Under the pieces are notes generated by a model. The model saw only the letters and a list, made by a program, of their open reading frames with translations, did not search any database and had not been told where the DNA came from. DNA of 64,000 nt from Bacteroidota bacterium (GTDB taxonomy: Bacteria > Bacteroidota > Bacteroidia > Flavobacteriales > Weeksellaceae), in NCBI GenBank assembly GCA_023458415.1, contig JAEWZO010000020.1, positions 1 to 64,000 on the forward strand, given 5' to 3'. The translations under genes and the position numbers were made by a program. Below, piece after piece: positions 16,834-25,458 of the stretch. Each line of letters starts with the position of its first letter. Position 1 is the first letter of the stretch.

Positions 16834-19800
16834 CTATTGTGTTGCCTGAATAATCGCATTGGTCATCTGCATTTCTTTTTCATCAGCAAAAGTAGAATCA
16901 AATGGTCTTGCGATATCAAAAAGATAACTGAAGAAAGGCGTTATCTTCTGAACTTTTTCTGATTCGCGGATAGCTTTGTCCTTATCCAATTCACTTAAAT
17001 GTTTCACGAAAGCATTGAAGCGTTTATCCACCGGCTCGAAGGATTTTATAAGGTAAGAATAGGCTTCATCCTGTTTACCGATTTTCTGCAGAGCATCGGT
17101 CACAGCTCCAACAACAAGCGAGTATTCCATCGGTTTCGTGCGCATTTCTTTTCCAAGAAATTTCTGTTCCTGCTCCGAAAGTTTGCTGTAGTAATCGTTT
17201 TCAGCCAAAATGGAATTTTTCAGTTTTTCAGCCAGTTCAATTCCTTTGCTTTCCTGACCGGCTACAATATAGCCATACACCATTGAACTTAAAGATCTCG
17301 GATCATTGTATTTTTCAACTGGGATCTCGCGAGAAGCCATATCCAGAACTTCTGCAGCTTTCTGCTTCTGTCCTGCAGCCACCAAAGCTTCTGCAGCGCG
17401 ACTTGCAGAACTTCTGTAACTCACAATATTTTGGGTGCAGGTTTCATCAAAGTGTACACTCAGATCTTTGAAGTTACCCCATTTATAATTTTTTACAATA
17501 GAATAAAGCTCATCTGCATCAACTCTTCCCATTTCGCCGTCTTCACGTTCTTTGGTTTCGATCGGAACCAAGCGGTAACTGAACCCATCGAATTGAAGAT
17601 AATTTGAAAGATAAAATATCTGTTCAGGATCGTAAACGCCGCCTGTAGAAAAGTTGATAGGTCTTTTCCAATCGAAATTGGCAAGAATATCCATCAGCAA
17701 CAGATTATTTTTAAACATACTGTTCTTTTTGTACTGAATCTTAATTTGATCCGTTGCCAAATGTGCATCCGAAGCTTTCATAATTCCAGCATTTACTGCA
17801 TTCTGTTTGTTTACAGGAAGAATGAAATTTTTCACAGGAAGGAAGTTAAATTTCTCGTATTTAGATTCTCCGAAAAGCATTTTCAGGATGTTGTCTTTAT
17901 CTTCAGATTTGGTGAGAAGGAAATCCATCGCTTCTTTCATCGTCATTGAATCCTGCACCAAATATTTTCTGAAACCGGCCATTACGTTTTCAGGCGCTCC
18001 TGCATCCTGAAGGTTGGCAAAAACTGCTTCCCAATCGTTTTTACCCATCAGATAAATCTGATCATTTGTACCGTCGCGATAATCGGCGTGTATCAACTGT
18101 GAAGGAACCGGCATAGAATTATAAGTTCTTCTTTTTACCTGATCGATATTCCATGGTGTGGAAAGAAGCGTAAAGTTGACTACTTTTACATCATCCCGAA
18201 GACCGGAAGTTTCCTGCATTCCCCAAATCGGATAAGTATCGTTGTCGCCATAAACGAAAAGAATGTCATTTTTCGGTAAAGATTTTAAAGTAGAATGAGC
18301 ATAATCGTACGCTGCATAGCGACCACTTCTGTCGTGCGGATTGTAATTCTGAAAGCCCATCATTAAAGGAATTCCGAGAAGAACCGCGCCTGCAGCAAAA
18401 TTCAGTGCGTTGGATTTTACTTTTTTCTGAATAAACCAAAGAATTGCAGCTGCTCCCAAACCTATCCAAACCGCAAATGCGTAGAACGAGCCAACCATGG
18501 CATAATCTCTTTCCCGAACTTCAAAAGGTTTTACTCCGGTGTAGAAAATAATTCCGACGCTGGTTAAAATAAAAAGAGATAATATCGCATAAAACCTACC
18601 AAAATCTCGGTTCAACTGGAAGAAAAATCCTATTAAACCCAAAATTAAAGGAAGAAAAAAAAACTTCACGGTGCTTTCATTTTTGAATTTCGCAGGCATT
18701 TCACTTTGGTCGCCCCACATTGCATCATCTATAAATGGAATTCCGGAAATCCAGTTTCCGCGGGTGTTTTCCATGTGTCCTTCAAGATCATTCTGTCTTC
18801 CGACAAAATTCCACATCAGATAGCGGATAAAATAGTAACCGTTTTGGAAAGTGATAAAATAATCAAGGTTATCGGCAAAACTTGGCTTCTGAACGTTAAT
18901 CAAGTTGTATCGTTTCACATCAAGATAATCGTCAACTTTCATCTCGCCGCTTTCATATTTTCTGCGAAGTTCATTGAAAACATTCTGCGCCTGCGGATCA
19001 TCAGCAATTTCACTACCATAATTAAAGGAGAAATCCGGAGCGCCATACATTGAAATATAATTAGCCATAACCCCCTGATCTTCACTGAACATTCTTGGCA
19101 TCAAACTCACATGATCCTGACTGTAAACGTAATTGAAACGCTCTCCTACTTTTCTGTACGTTCCAGTAGATTCGTCTTTTTCATAAACATCACCGGTTTT
19201 TTTGGTTTTGTAACCGCCTTCTTCATTCGGCTGAATTCCACTGCCATCAAGATATGCTGTATAATTCTGTCCGTACATTGTCGGCCAGTCACCATACTGT
19301 TCGCGGTTATAATAATCAAGCATTCCGATTGCGTTATCCGGATTGTTAAGGTTCATCGGCGGATTTGCATTCGCTCTGATCGGAATTACCATCCAGCAGG
19401 AAAAACCGATAATCATGTACACTACTGAAAGTGCGATGGTTTGGTAAATATTCTTTTTGAATTTCTTCGCGTACTTAATTGCGAAATAACAAATGGCTAT
19501 GAGAAGAATAAATGCGAGAACCGTACCTGAATGGAAAGGCAATCCGATTCCATTTACAGCAAAAATTTCGATTCTTCCGAACATCGTCATGATGAGCGGG
19601 AAAATCAGTTTGAAAACGATGGTAAGAATAATCAGGGTGATTACATTTGCCCAAAGAAAAGATTTCCACGAAAATTCGTAATTCCTTGCATAATAAATTA
19701 AACAAACCGCAGGAAGCGCCAACATACACATCATGTGAACTCCTACGGAAAGCCCAACCACAAAGAAAATCAGAATAATCCAACGCTCGTTATCAGCATC

Positions 19801-20316
19801 GTGATATTCGTTTTCCCATTTCGTAATCAGCCAAACTAAAAGCGCGATAAACATCGTCGCCATCGAATACACTTCACCTTCCACGGCTGAAAACCAAAAC
19901 GTATCGGAAAATGTAAAAGCAAGCGCACCGATAGCACCCGCAAACAGAATAGAAATTTCCTGATGATTGGTTATTTCCTCAAAATCTTTATTTAAAAGTC
20001 TTCTCACCAAATGCGTAATCGTCCAAAACAGAAAAAGTACAGTAAAAGCACTGCACAGCGCAGAAAGTCCGTTAATGACGATCGAATAATTTTCACCGTT
20101 ACCAAAAGCCAACATCGCTGCAACGGCTCCAACAAGCTGAAACAAAGCTGCTCCCGGCGCGTGCGTCACTTCCAGTTTAACTGCAGAAGCGATATATTCT
20201 CCTGTATCCCAGAAACTGAAATTACGTTCCATCGTGGATAAATAAGTGATGAATGCAATGGCAAAAACTAGCCATCCTAAAATGGTGTTCCACTGTTTAA
20301 AAGACCAATTTTTCAT
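16834..20316 (-). CDS. DUF2723 membrane glycosyltransferase (GT117 type) with C-terminal TPR region
   Basis: 1160 aa, matching the large Bacteroidetes DUF2723 proteins related to TMEM260/protein O-mannosyltransferases. The N-terminal half has about 12-13 membrane helices. It includes the conserved first-loop acidic motif FWDTGEYIASAVKLEVTHAPG, where Asp and Glu are expected catalytic or metal-contact residues. A periplasmic soluble part follows (YGDNDTYPIWGMQETSGLRDDVKVVN). The last 250 residues are helical with TPR-like repeats (AAEALVAAGQKQKAAEVLD). Likely transfers a lipid-linked sugar to exported proteins or other envelope targets; acceptor unknown. Own terminator; 210-bp divergent region to the next gene. 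Confidence 0.88.
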   Translation of the reverse strand: MKNWSFKQWNTILGWLVFAIAFITYLSTMERNFSFWDTGEYIASAVKLEVTHAPGAALFQLVGAVAAMLAFGNGENYSIVINGLSALCSAFTVLFLFWTITHLVRRLLNKDFEEITNHQEISILFAGAIGALAFTFSDTFWFSAVEGEVYSMATMFIALLVWLITKWENEYHDADNERWIILIFFVVGLSVGVHMMCMLALPAVCLIYYARNYEFSWKSFLWANVITLIILTIVFKLIFPLIMTMFGRIEIFAVNGIGLPFHSGTVLAFILLIAICYFAIKYAKKFKKNIYQTIALSVVYMIIGFSCWMVIPIRANANPPMNLNNPDNAIGMLDYYNREQYGDWPTMYGQNYTAYLDGSGIQPNEEGGYKTKKTGDVYEKDESTGTYRKVGERFNYVYSQDHVSLMPRMFSEDQGVMANYISMYGAPDFSFNYGSEIADDPQAQNVFNELRRKYESGEMKVDDYLDVKRYNLINVQKPSFADNLDYFITFQNGYYFIRYLMWNFVGRQNDLEGHMENTRGNWISGIPFIDDAMWGDQSEMPAKFKNESTVKFFFLPLILGLIGFFFQLNRDFGRFYAILSLFILTSVGIIFYTGVKPFEVRERDYAMVGSFYAFAVWIGLGAAAILWFIQKKVKSNALNFAAGAVLLGIPLMMGFQNYNPHDRSGRYAAYDYAHSTLKSLPKNDILFVYGDNDTYPIWGMQETSGLRDDVKVVNFTLLSTPWNIDQVKRRTYNSMPVPSQLIHADYRDGTNDQIYLMGKNDWEAVFANLQDAGAPENVMAGFRKYLVQDSMTMKEAMDFLLTKSEDKDNILKMLFGESKYEKFNFLPVKNFILPVNKQNAVNAGIMKASDAHLATDQIKIQYKKNSMFKNNLLLMDILANFDWKRPINFSTGGVYDPEQIFYLSNYLQFDGFSYRLVPIETKEREDGEMGRVDADELYSIVKNYKWGNFKDLSVHFDETCTQNIVSYRSSASRAAEALVAAGQKQKAAEVLDMASREIPVEKYNDPRSLSSMVYGYIVAGQESKGIELAEKLKNSILAENDYYSKLSEQEQKFLGKEMRTKPMEYSLVVGAVTDALQKIGKQDEAYSYLIKSFEPVDKRFNAFVKHLSELDKDKAIRESEKVQKITPFFSYLFDIARPFDSTFADEKEMQMTNAIIQATQ

Positions 20317-20489
20317 AAAAAATATTACAATGTTGCGAAAATAAGGTTTTTCGTTGGTATCACGACGATTTTAACAAATTTTACGGATGGCCGGGTTATT
20401 GCAAACGAAAGCAGAGCTTATTACAATTATTTTTTTAACTTGCTGATTGTTATCAGATTAAAAAATTATAGACTTTTTTATTTTTTTAG

Positions 20490-20497
20490 TAATTTTG
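20490..20497 (+). promoter_or_regulatory. -7 box TAATTTTG of the cysteate synthase-like gene
   Basis: Exact TAnnTTTG match, 30 nt before the ATG at 20528. Confidence 0.5.
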
Positions 20498-20527
20498 CCC
20501 ACGGTTTTTTAGAGAAAAAAGACGAAA

Positions 20528-21565
20528 ATGACAAATGTTTACGATAATGTACTTGGACTGATTGGCTCTACGCCAATGGTAAAGCTAAACCACGTTACCA
20601 AAGATATTGCGGCAACTGTTTATGCTAAGCTGGAGTCTTACAATCCAGGTCACTCTACCAAAGACAGAATCGCACTTCATATTATTGAAGCAGCAGAGAA
20701 AAAAGGATTACTTAAAGAAGGTTCTGTAATTGTGGAAACTACTTCCGGAAATACAGGCTTCTCCATTGCAATGGTTTCTATTGTAAAAGGATATAAGTGC
20801 ATCCTTGCTGTAAGCGATAAAACAAAAGCAGAAAAAATTGCTTACCTGAAGGCGCTTGGTGCTACAGTATATGTTTGTCCGGCAAATGTTCCGGCGGACG
20901 ATCCTAAATCTTATTATGAAGTAGCCAAAACAATTGCGGCAGAAACTCCCAATTCCATCTATATCAATCAGTATTTTAATGAACTGAATATTGATGCGCA
21001 TTACCAAACAACTGGTCCTGAAATTTGGGAACAGACTGAAGGTAAAATTACTCACCTTTTTGCCTGTACAGGAACAGGTGGAACTCTTTCCGGAAGTGCA
21101 AAATTTCTGAAAGAGAAAAATCCGGATATTAAGATTATCGGTGTAGATGCATCCGGTTCTATTCTGAAAGGTTTTCACGAAACGGGAAAAATCAACAAAG
21201 ACGATATTCATCCTTATCAAATCGAAGGTATGGGAAAAAACCTGATTCCAACTGCGCTTCTTTTTGACAAAGTGAATCAGTTTGTAAGAGTGAACGACGA
21301 AATGTCTGCCTACAGAACTCGAGAAATTGCTTTAAAAGAAGCAATCATGGGTGGTTACACAACAGGAGCTGTAGTTCAGGGATTAATTCAATATGGTAAC
21401 GCCAATCCTTTTAAAAGCGATGATTTGGTAGTTTGTATTTTCCCGGATCACGGTTCACGTTACATTACAAAAGTATACAGCGATCAGTGGATGGCGGAAC
21501 AGGGATTCATCAACAATTGCGTTCATAATTACGACGAAGTTTTCAAAACTGAATTCATTAAGTAA
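20528..21565 (+). CDS. PLP-dependent cysteine-synthase-like enzyme, probable cysteate synthase (CapA-type) for sulfonolipids
   Basis: 345 aa, fold type II PLP enzyme. PLP Lys is K45 in NPGHSTKDRIA. True cysteine synthases and cystathionine beta-synthases normally read PGGSVKDR here, so the active-site edge is altered. The cofactor-binding TSGNTG (72-77) and the phosphate loop CTGTGGTLSG are intact. The next gene encodes an alpha-oxoamine synthase of the serine palmitoyltransferase type. In flavobacteria such a pair has been described for capnine: cysteate from phosphoserine and sulfite, then condensation with a fatty acyl thioester. I infer that role; cysteine or cystathionine synthesis is the alternative. 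A terminator separates it from the partner gene, so they have separate promoters. Confidence 0.75.
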   Translation: MTNVYDNVLGLIGSTPMVKLNHVTKDIAATVYAKLESYNPGHSTKDRIALHIIEAAEKKGLLKEGSVIVETTSGNTGFSIAMVSIVKGYKCILAVSDKTKAEKIAYLKALGATVYVCPANVPADDPKSYYEVAKTIAAETPNSIYINQYFNELNIDAHYQTTGPEIWEQTEGKITHLFACTGTGGTLSGSAKFLKEKNPDIKIIGVDASGSILKGFHETGKINKDDIHPYQIEGMGKNLIPTALLFDKVNQFVRVNDEMSAYRTREIALKEAIMGGYTTGAVVQGLIQYGNANPFKSDDLVVCIFPDHGSRYITKVYSDQWMAEQGFINNCVHNYDEVFKTEFIK

Positions 21566-21587
21566 CTGTTTTCAAACACATCATACG

Positions 21588-21619
21588 AAAAGCCCTTTAA
21601 TCTCCTTTAAAGGGCTTTT
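21588..21619 (+). terminator. Terminator after the cysteate synthase-like gene
   Basis: 13-bp stem AAAAGCCCTTTAA / TTAAAGGGCTTTT, loop TCTCCT, followed by T's. Confidence 0.88.
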
Positions 21620-21638
21620 TTATTACTGCACTTTTATT

Positions 21639-21646
21639 TACCTTTG
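21639..21646 (+). promoter_or_regulatory. -7 box TACCTTTG of the alpha-oxoamine synthase gene
   Basis: Exact TAnnTTTG match directly after the terminator, 36 nt before the ATG at 21683. Confidence 0.5.
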
Positions 21647-21682
21647 CTTGTTGAATTTAAACAAGAAAAACACTCATAATAT

Positions 21683-22957
21683 ATGCGAGATATTTTTGAC
21701 AGAATAAAAGAAAATCCAGGTCCTCTTGGACAGTTTGCGGATTATGCTGAAGGGTATTTTATTTTCCCACGTCTTGAGGGTCCAATTGGTCCAAGAATGC
21801 AGTTTCAGGGAAGAGAAGTAATTTTCTGGAGCGCCAACGATTATTTGGGTTTATGTAACCATCCTGAAGTGAAAAAAGCTGACGCAGATGCTGCAGCGGA
21901 ATACGGTATGTTTTATCCAATGGGAGCCAGAGCGATGTCGGGAGAAACCGATCAGCATTTGCAGCTGGAGAAAGAACTGGCAGAATTTATAGAAAAAGAA
22001 TCTGCTTATCTTCTGAACTTCGGTTATCAGGGAATGGTTTCCACTATTGATGCTTTGGTTTCCAGACACGATGTAATTGTCTACGATTCCGATTCGCATG
22101 CATGTATTGTGGACGGAGTTCGTCTTCACATGGGAAAGAGTTTCATGTATCGTCACAACGATATGGCAAGTTTTGAAAAAAACATCAAGCGTGCCCAGAA
22201 AGTTGCTGAAGAAAACGGCGGAGGAATTCTGGTTATTACAGAGGGAGTTTTTGGAATGACCGGACAACAGGGAAAACTTAAAGAAATCTGCGATTTCAAA
22301 TCTCAATATAAATTCAGATTGTTGGTAGATGATGCTCACGGTTTTGGTACTTTAGGAAAAAGAGGTGCCGGAGCGGGTGAAGAACAGGGATGTCAGGATC
22401 AAATTGATGTTTACTTCTCCACTTTTGCAAAATCGATGGCAGGTTTCGGAGCTTTTATTGCCGGAAATGCGGATATTATCAGATATTTGAAATTCAACCT
22501 TCGTTCTCAAATTTTTGCTAAATCTTTAACGATGCCGATGGTAATTGGAGGACTGAAAAGACTTGAACTTCTAAGAACGAGACCGGAGATTAAAGCCAAA
22601 CTTTGGGAAAATGTAAACAAATTACAGAACGGACTAAAAGAAAGAGGTTTCGATTTAGGAAATTCCAATACATGTGTTACACCGGTAATGATGAAAGGAA
22701 CGCCTGTTGAAGCTACTCTTCTTGTGAAAGATTTAAGAGAAAACTTCGGAATTTTCACGTCGGTTGTAGTATACCCTGTTATTCCGAAAGGAATGATTCT
22801 TTTGAGACTGATTCCAACCGCATCTCACACTGATGCAGAAATTAACGAAACTTTAGACGCTTTCGATGCCATCCACGACAAATTGGTAAATGGGCATTAC
22901 AAAGCCGCTGCTGAGAAGCTATTGGAAGAACAGAATTTAAGTTTCAAACCGCTTTAA
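21683..22957 (+). CDS. Alpha-oxoamine synthase (serine palmitoyltransferase-like), probable cysteate acyltransferase for capnine
   Basis: 424 aa, aminotransferase class I/II fold. Typical alpha-oxoamine synthase motifs: WSANDYLGL near residue 50, the His stacking on PLP in DSDSHA, the Asp-His pair in LLVDDAHGFGTLGKRGAG (213-230), and the PLP Lys K250 in FSTFAKSMAGFGAF. The N-terminal extension DIFDRIKENPGPLGQFADYAEGY is typical of the Bacteroidetes group that condenses an amino acid with acyl thioester to start sphingolipid-type lipids. Next to a cysteate-synthase-like gene, the probable substrate is cysteate, giving 3-ketocapnine. Serine (3-ketosphinganine) is the alternative. The sulfonolipid product is known to matter for gliding in flavobacteria. 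Confidence 0.8.
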   Translation: MRDIFDRIKENPGPLGQFADYAEGYFIFPRLEGPIGPRMQFQGREVIFWSANDYLGLCNHPEVKKADADAAAEYGMFYPMGARAMSGETDQHLQLEKELAEFIEKESAYLLNFGYQGMVSTIDALVSRHDVIVYDSDSHACIVDGVRLHMGKSFMYRHNDMASFEKNIKRAQKVAEENGGGILVITEGVFGMTGQQGKLKEICDFKSQYKFRLLVDDAHGFGTLGKRGAGAGEEQGCQDQIDVYFSTFAKSMAGFGAFIAGNADIIRYLKFNLRSQIFAKSLTMPMVIGGLKRLELLRTRPEIKAKLWENVNKLQNGLKERGFDLGNSNTCVTPVMMKGTPVEATLLVKDLRENFGIFTSVVVYPVIPKGMILLRLIPTASHTDAEINETLDAFDAIHDKLVNGHYKAAAEKLLEEQNLSFKPL

Positions 22958-22978
22958 TTACATAGCAATCAATCATAT

Positions 22979-23007
22979 AAAATGTCAGGAACTTTCCTGA
23001 CATTTTT
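22979..23007 (+). terminator. Terminator of the alpha-oxoamine synthase gene
   Basis: Stem AAAATGTCAGGAA / TTCCTGACATTTT with a very tight loop, then T-rich sequence. Confidence 0.8.
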
Positions 23008-23022
23008 ATTTTGGTTCAAAAA

Positions 23023-23046
23023 AAAACTCCCAAAATTGGGAGTTTT
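23023..23046 (-). terminator. Terminator of the SPFH gene
   Basis: Stem AAAACTCCCAA / TTGGGAGTTTT, preceded by an A-run that gives a T-tail on the minus strand. Confidence 0.8.
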
Positions 23047-23067
23047 CTTTTATTATACTGTTTGAGT

Positions 23068-23964
23068 TTATTTCGTAATATCATCCAGTTTCTGAGTTGC
23101 CGCCATAGAAACCACCAAGTCGTTCAGCATATTGCTCGCCGCCGTTGGAGAGTTTGGAAGCAAAATCAGATTACTTCGGTTGTTGGATCCTACAGACTGT
23201 AGCGTATCGTAGTGCTGCGTAACCACAATGAGTGCAGAAGCTTCTGCAGCATTAATGTCGACATTGTTCAACATTTCTACGGATTCTTTCAAACCTTTTG
23301 CAATTTCGCGTCTTTGGTCGGCGATACCTTGTCCTTGTAATTTCTTGGATTCTGCTTCGGCCTTTGCTACAGCTACAATTCTGATACGTTGTGCTTCAGA
23401 TTCGTATTCAGCGGCAGTTTTCTCACGTTCTGCAGCATTAATTCTGTTCATTGCATGTTTCACCTGTTCATCCGGATCAATATCAGTAACCAACGCTTTA
23501 ATAATATCGTAACCGTAACTGTTCATCGCCTCCTGCAACTCACCTTTTACAGCAATTGCAATATCATCTTTTCTCACGAAAACATCATCTAGACGCATCT
23601 TTGGAACTTCCGCACGCACGACATCAAAAACGAAAGATGTAATCTGTCCTTCCGGATATTCCAGCTTATAAAAAGCATCGGCAACCTGATTTTTAATCAC
23701 CTGATACTGCACAGAAACTTTCATTTTTACAAATACGTTGTCCAATGTTTTGGTATCGATAATCACGTCCAACTGCTGAATACGAAGATTAAGTCTTCGT
23801 GCAATCTGGTCGATAATTGGAATTTTCAGATGAAAACCTGCATGACGCACCGAATGAAACTTACCGAAACGCTCTACAATTGCTGCATCCTGCTGCTTCA
23901 CGATAAAGAAAGAAGCAAACAGTAAAACCAGCCCAAGAAATACAATAATTCCTAAATAACCCAT
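23068..23964 (-). CDS. SPFH/band 7 family membrane protein (stomatin/QmcA-like)
   Basis: 298 aa. One N-terminal membrane anchor (about 2-22, LGIIVFLGLVLLFASFFIV). The band 7 domain is at about 22-200, with VERFGKFHSVRHAGFHLKIPIIDQIARRLNLRIQQLDV and the family hallmark QVKHAMNRINAAEREKTAAEYESEAQRIRIVAVAKAEAESKKLQGQGIADQRREIAKGL. A long coiled coil follows. Stomatin-like proteins form ring-shaped oligomers that organise membrane microdomains or control membrane proteases. A partner NfeD gene, common next to such genes, is not found here. Likely monocistronic. Confidence 0.93.
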   Translation of the reverse strand: MGYLGIIVFLGLVLLFASFFIVKQQDAAIVERFGKFHSVRHAGFHLKIPIIDQIARRLNLRIQQLDVIIDTKTLDNVFVKMKVSVQYQVIKNQVADAFYKLEYPEGQITSFVFDVVRAEVPKMRLDDVFVRKDDIAIAVKGELQEAMNSYGYDIIKALVTDIDPDEQVKHAMNRINAAEREKTAAEYESEAQRIRIVAVAKAEAESKKLQGQGIADQRREIAKGLKESVEMLNNVDINAAEASALIVVTQHYDTLQSVGSNNRSNLILLPNSPTAASNMLNDLVVSMAATQKLDDITK

Positions 23965-24025
23965 AATATTTATTTTAATTTATCTAATAATTCACCTTTT
24001 AAAAGATACAAAAAAAAATTGAAAA

Positions 24026-25381
24026 TCAAACCGTCATTCCGATATCAATTCCTTTAATTTTTCTATAGAGATCGGTTGCGAAATTGTCCGTCATTCCAGA
24101 GACAAAATCGACAACGCCTAAAACTTTTTCATAATCGGTTCCGCCTTCATAAAGAAACTGTTGTGGCAAAAGTTTCAGAGCCATTTTATCGTAAGATTTT
24201 CTTTGTTCTTTCGTTTTTAATACCGGTTGTACAAAATGATTCAGCAATTCGTACATTACGTTGTAGCCGGCATTTTCAATCTCGATGACATTTTTATGAT
24301 TGTAAATTTTTTCGATGGAAAAAGTTTCAATTTCCTGCAGCGCAGGATTTTCTCTTTTGTAAATATCCAAAATCGCTTTGTCCAGATTTCCTGAAAGAAT
24401 ATTCTCAAACTGCTCTTTATATATCTCTATCGACTTATTGATAAGCGCATTGATAACTTTCGCTCTTAGATAAGAAATCCGCTCGTTTGCGTTCGTTAAA
24501 GCCACCAGTTTATCATCTACTCTTTTCGTATTCTGATTTTCAGATTTAATTAGTTCATAGAAAAGATTCTCGATATCCGAAGTCGCAACAATTCCGAGGC
24601 GATGCGCATCTTCCATATCTATGATATTATAGCAGATATCATCCGCCGCTTCCACAAGCCACACAAAAGGATTCCGTTTAAAAATTACGGGTTCGGAAGA
24701 TTCTGAAATCATTCCGACAGATTGAGCAATATCCAGAAAAGTTTCTTTTTCACACTGAAAAAATCCGAATTTTTTACGGTGCAAAATTCCCTTTTTTTTA
24801 GCAATCGCTTCACAAGGATATTTGGCGATACTTGCTAATGTTGTAAAGGTTAATTGTGCTCCACCCAAATCTTTGCCGGTTTGCTGATGTGTAAGAACAC
24901 GCACGGCATTGGCATTTCCTTCAAAATTTACAAGATCCGCCCATTCTTTTTCCGAGAATTTAGGTTTTAAGTCCGCCTCATTTTTTTCAAAGAAACTTGC
25001 AATGGCATCTTCACCGGAATGTCCGAAAGCAGGATTTCCTACATCATGACACAAACACGCTGCAGCAACCACATTGTGAAGATTATGAAGATAAAAGTTC
25101 TTCGCATTTTCGTTGAGATCTTTCCTGAAATTTTCTTCAATAAATTCTCCAGCTGCACTTCCCAAACTGCGACCTACAGAAGAAACTTCCAGCGAATGCG
25201 TAAGTCGGTTATGTACAAAAACACTTCCCGGAAGCGGAAAAACCTGGGTCTTGTTCTGTAGCCTTCTAAAAGCGGCCGAAAATATAATGCGGTCGAAATC
25301 TCGCTGAAAATCGGTCCGCGAAGCGCTGCTTGCACTGTGGTTTCCTGTTCGCTGAGTAGTAAAAACTCCATTTAAATCCAT
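24026..25381 (-). CDS. dgt: Deoxyguanosinetriphosphate triphosphohydrolase (HD-domain dNTPase)
   Basis: 451 aa. Hydrolyses dGTP (and perhaps other dNTPs) to the nucleoside and triphosphate, controlling dNTP pools. HD-domain metal ligands are visible: the first His in HNRLTHSLEVSSVGRSLG, the HD pair in CHDVGNPAFGHSGEDAI, and a later Asp in EAADDICYNIIDMEDA. The N-terminal RTDFQRDFDRIIFSAAFRRLQNKTQVFPL is highly typical. Two ATGs are adjacent (25384 and 25381). The -7 box TATTTTTG at 25393-25386 is 4 nt before the second one, as in other genes here, so I choose 25381. Downstream SPFH gene is separated by 61 bp. Confidence 0.94.
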   Translation of the reverse strand: MDLNGVFTTQRTGNHSASSASRTDFQRDFDRIIFSAAFRRLQNKTQVFPLPGSVFVHNRLTHSLEVSSVGRSLGSAAGEFIEENFRKDLNENAKNFYLHNLHNVVAAACLCHDVGNPAFGHSGEDAIASFFEKNEADLKPKFSEKEWADLVNFEGNANAVRVLTHQQTGKDLGGAQLTFTTLASIAKYPCEAIAKKKGILHRKKFGFFQCEKETFLDIAQSVGMISESSEPVIFKRNPFVWLVEAADDICYNIIDMEDAHRLGIVATSDIENLFYELIKSENQNTKRVDDKLVALTNANERISYLRAKVINALINKSIEIYKEQFENILSGNLDKAILDIYKRENPALQEIETFSIEKIYNHKNVIEIENAGYNVMYELLNHFVQPVLKTKEQRKSYDKMALKLLPQQFLYEGGTDYEKVLGVVDFVSGMTDNFATDLYRKIKGIDIGMTV

Positions 25382-25385
25382 CATT

Positions 25386-25393
25386 CAAAAATA
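25386..25393 (-). promoter_or_regulatory. -7 box TATTTTTG of dgt, deciding the start codon
   Basis: Exact consensus match with TTTG 22 nt upstream. Its last base is 1 nt from the first ATG and 4 nt from the second ATG. The second would be the first codon of a leaderless mRNA. Confidence 0.5.
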
Positions 25394-25458
25394 CGGTTTT
25401 AGAAACAGAAATCCCCAAACTTTCGTCCGGGAATTCTGTATTTTTCATGTGAATTTTT

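Noticed and set aside
20708..21220. 170-aa minus frame inside the cysteate synthase-like gene
   Set aside because: Shadow of a strong PLP-enzyme coding frame.
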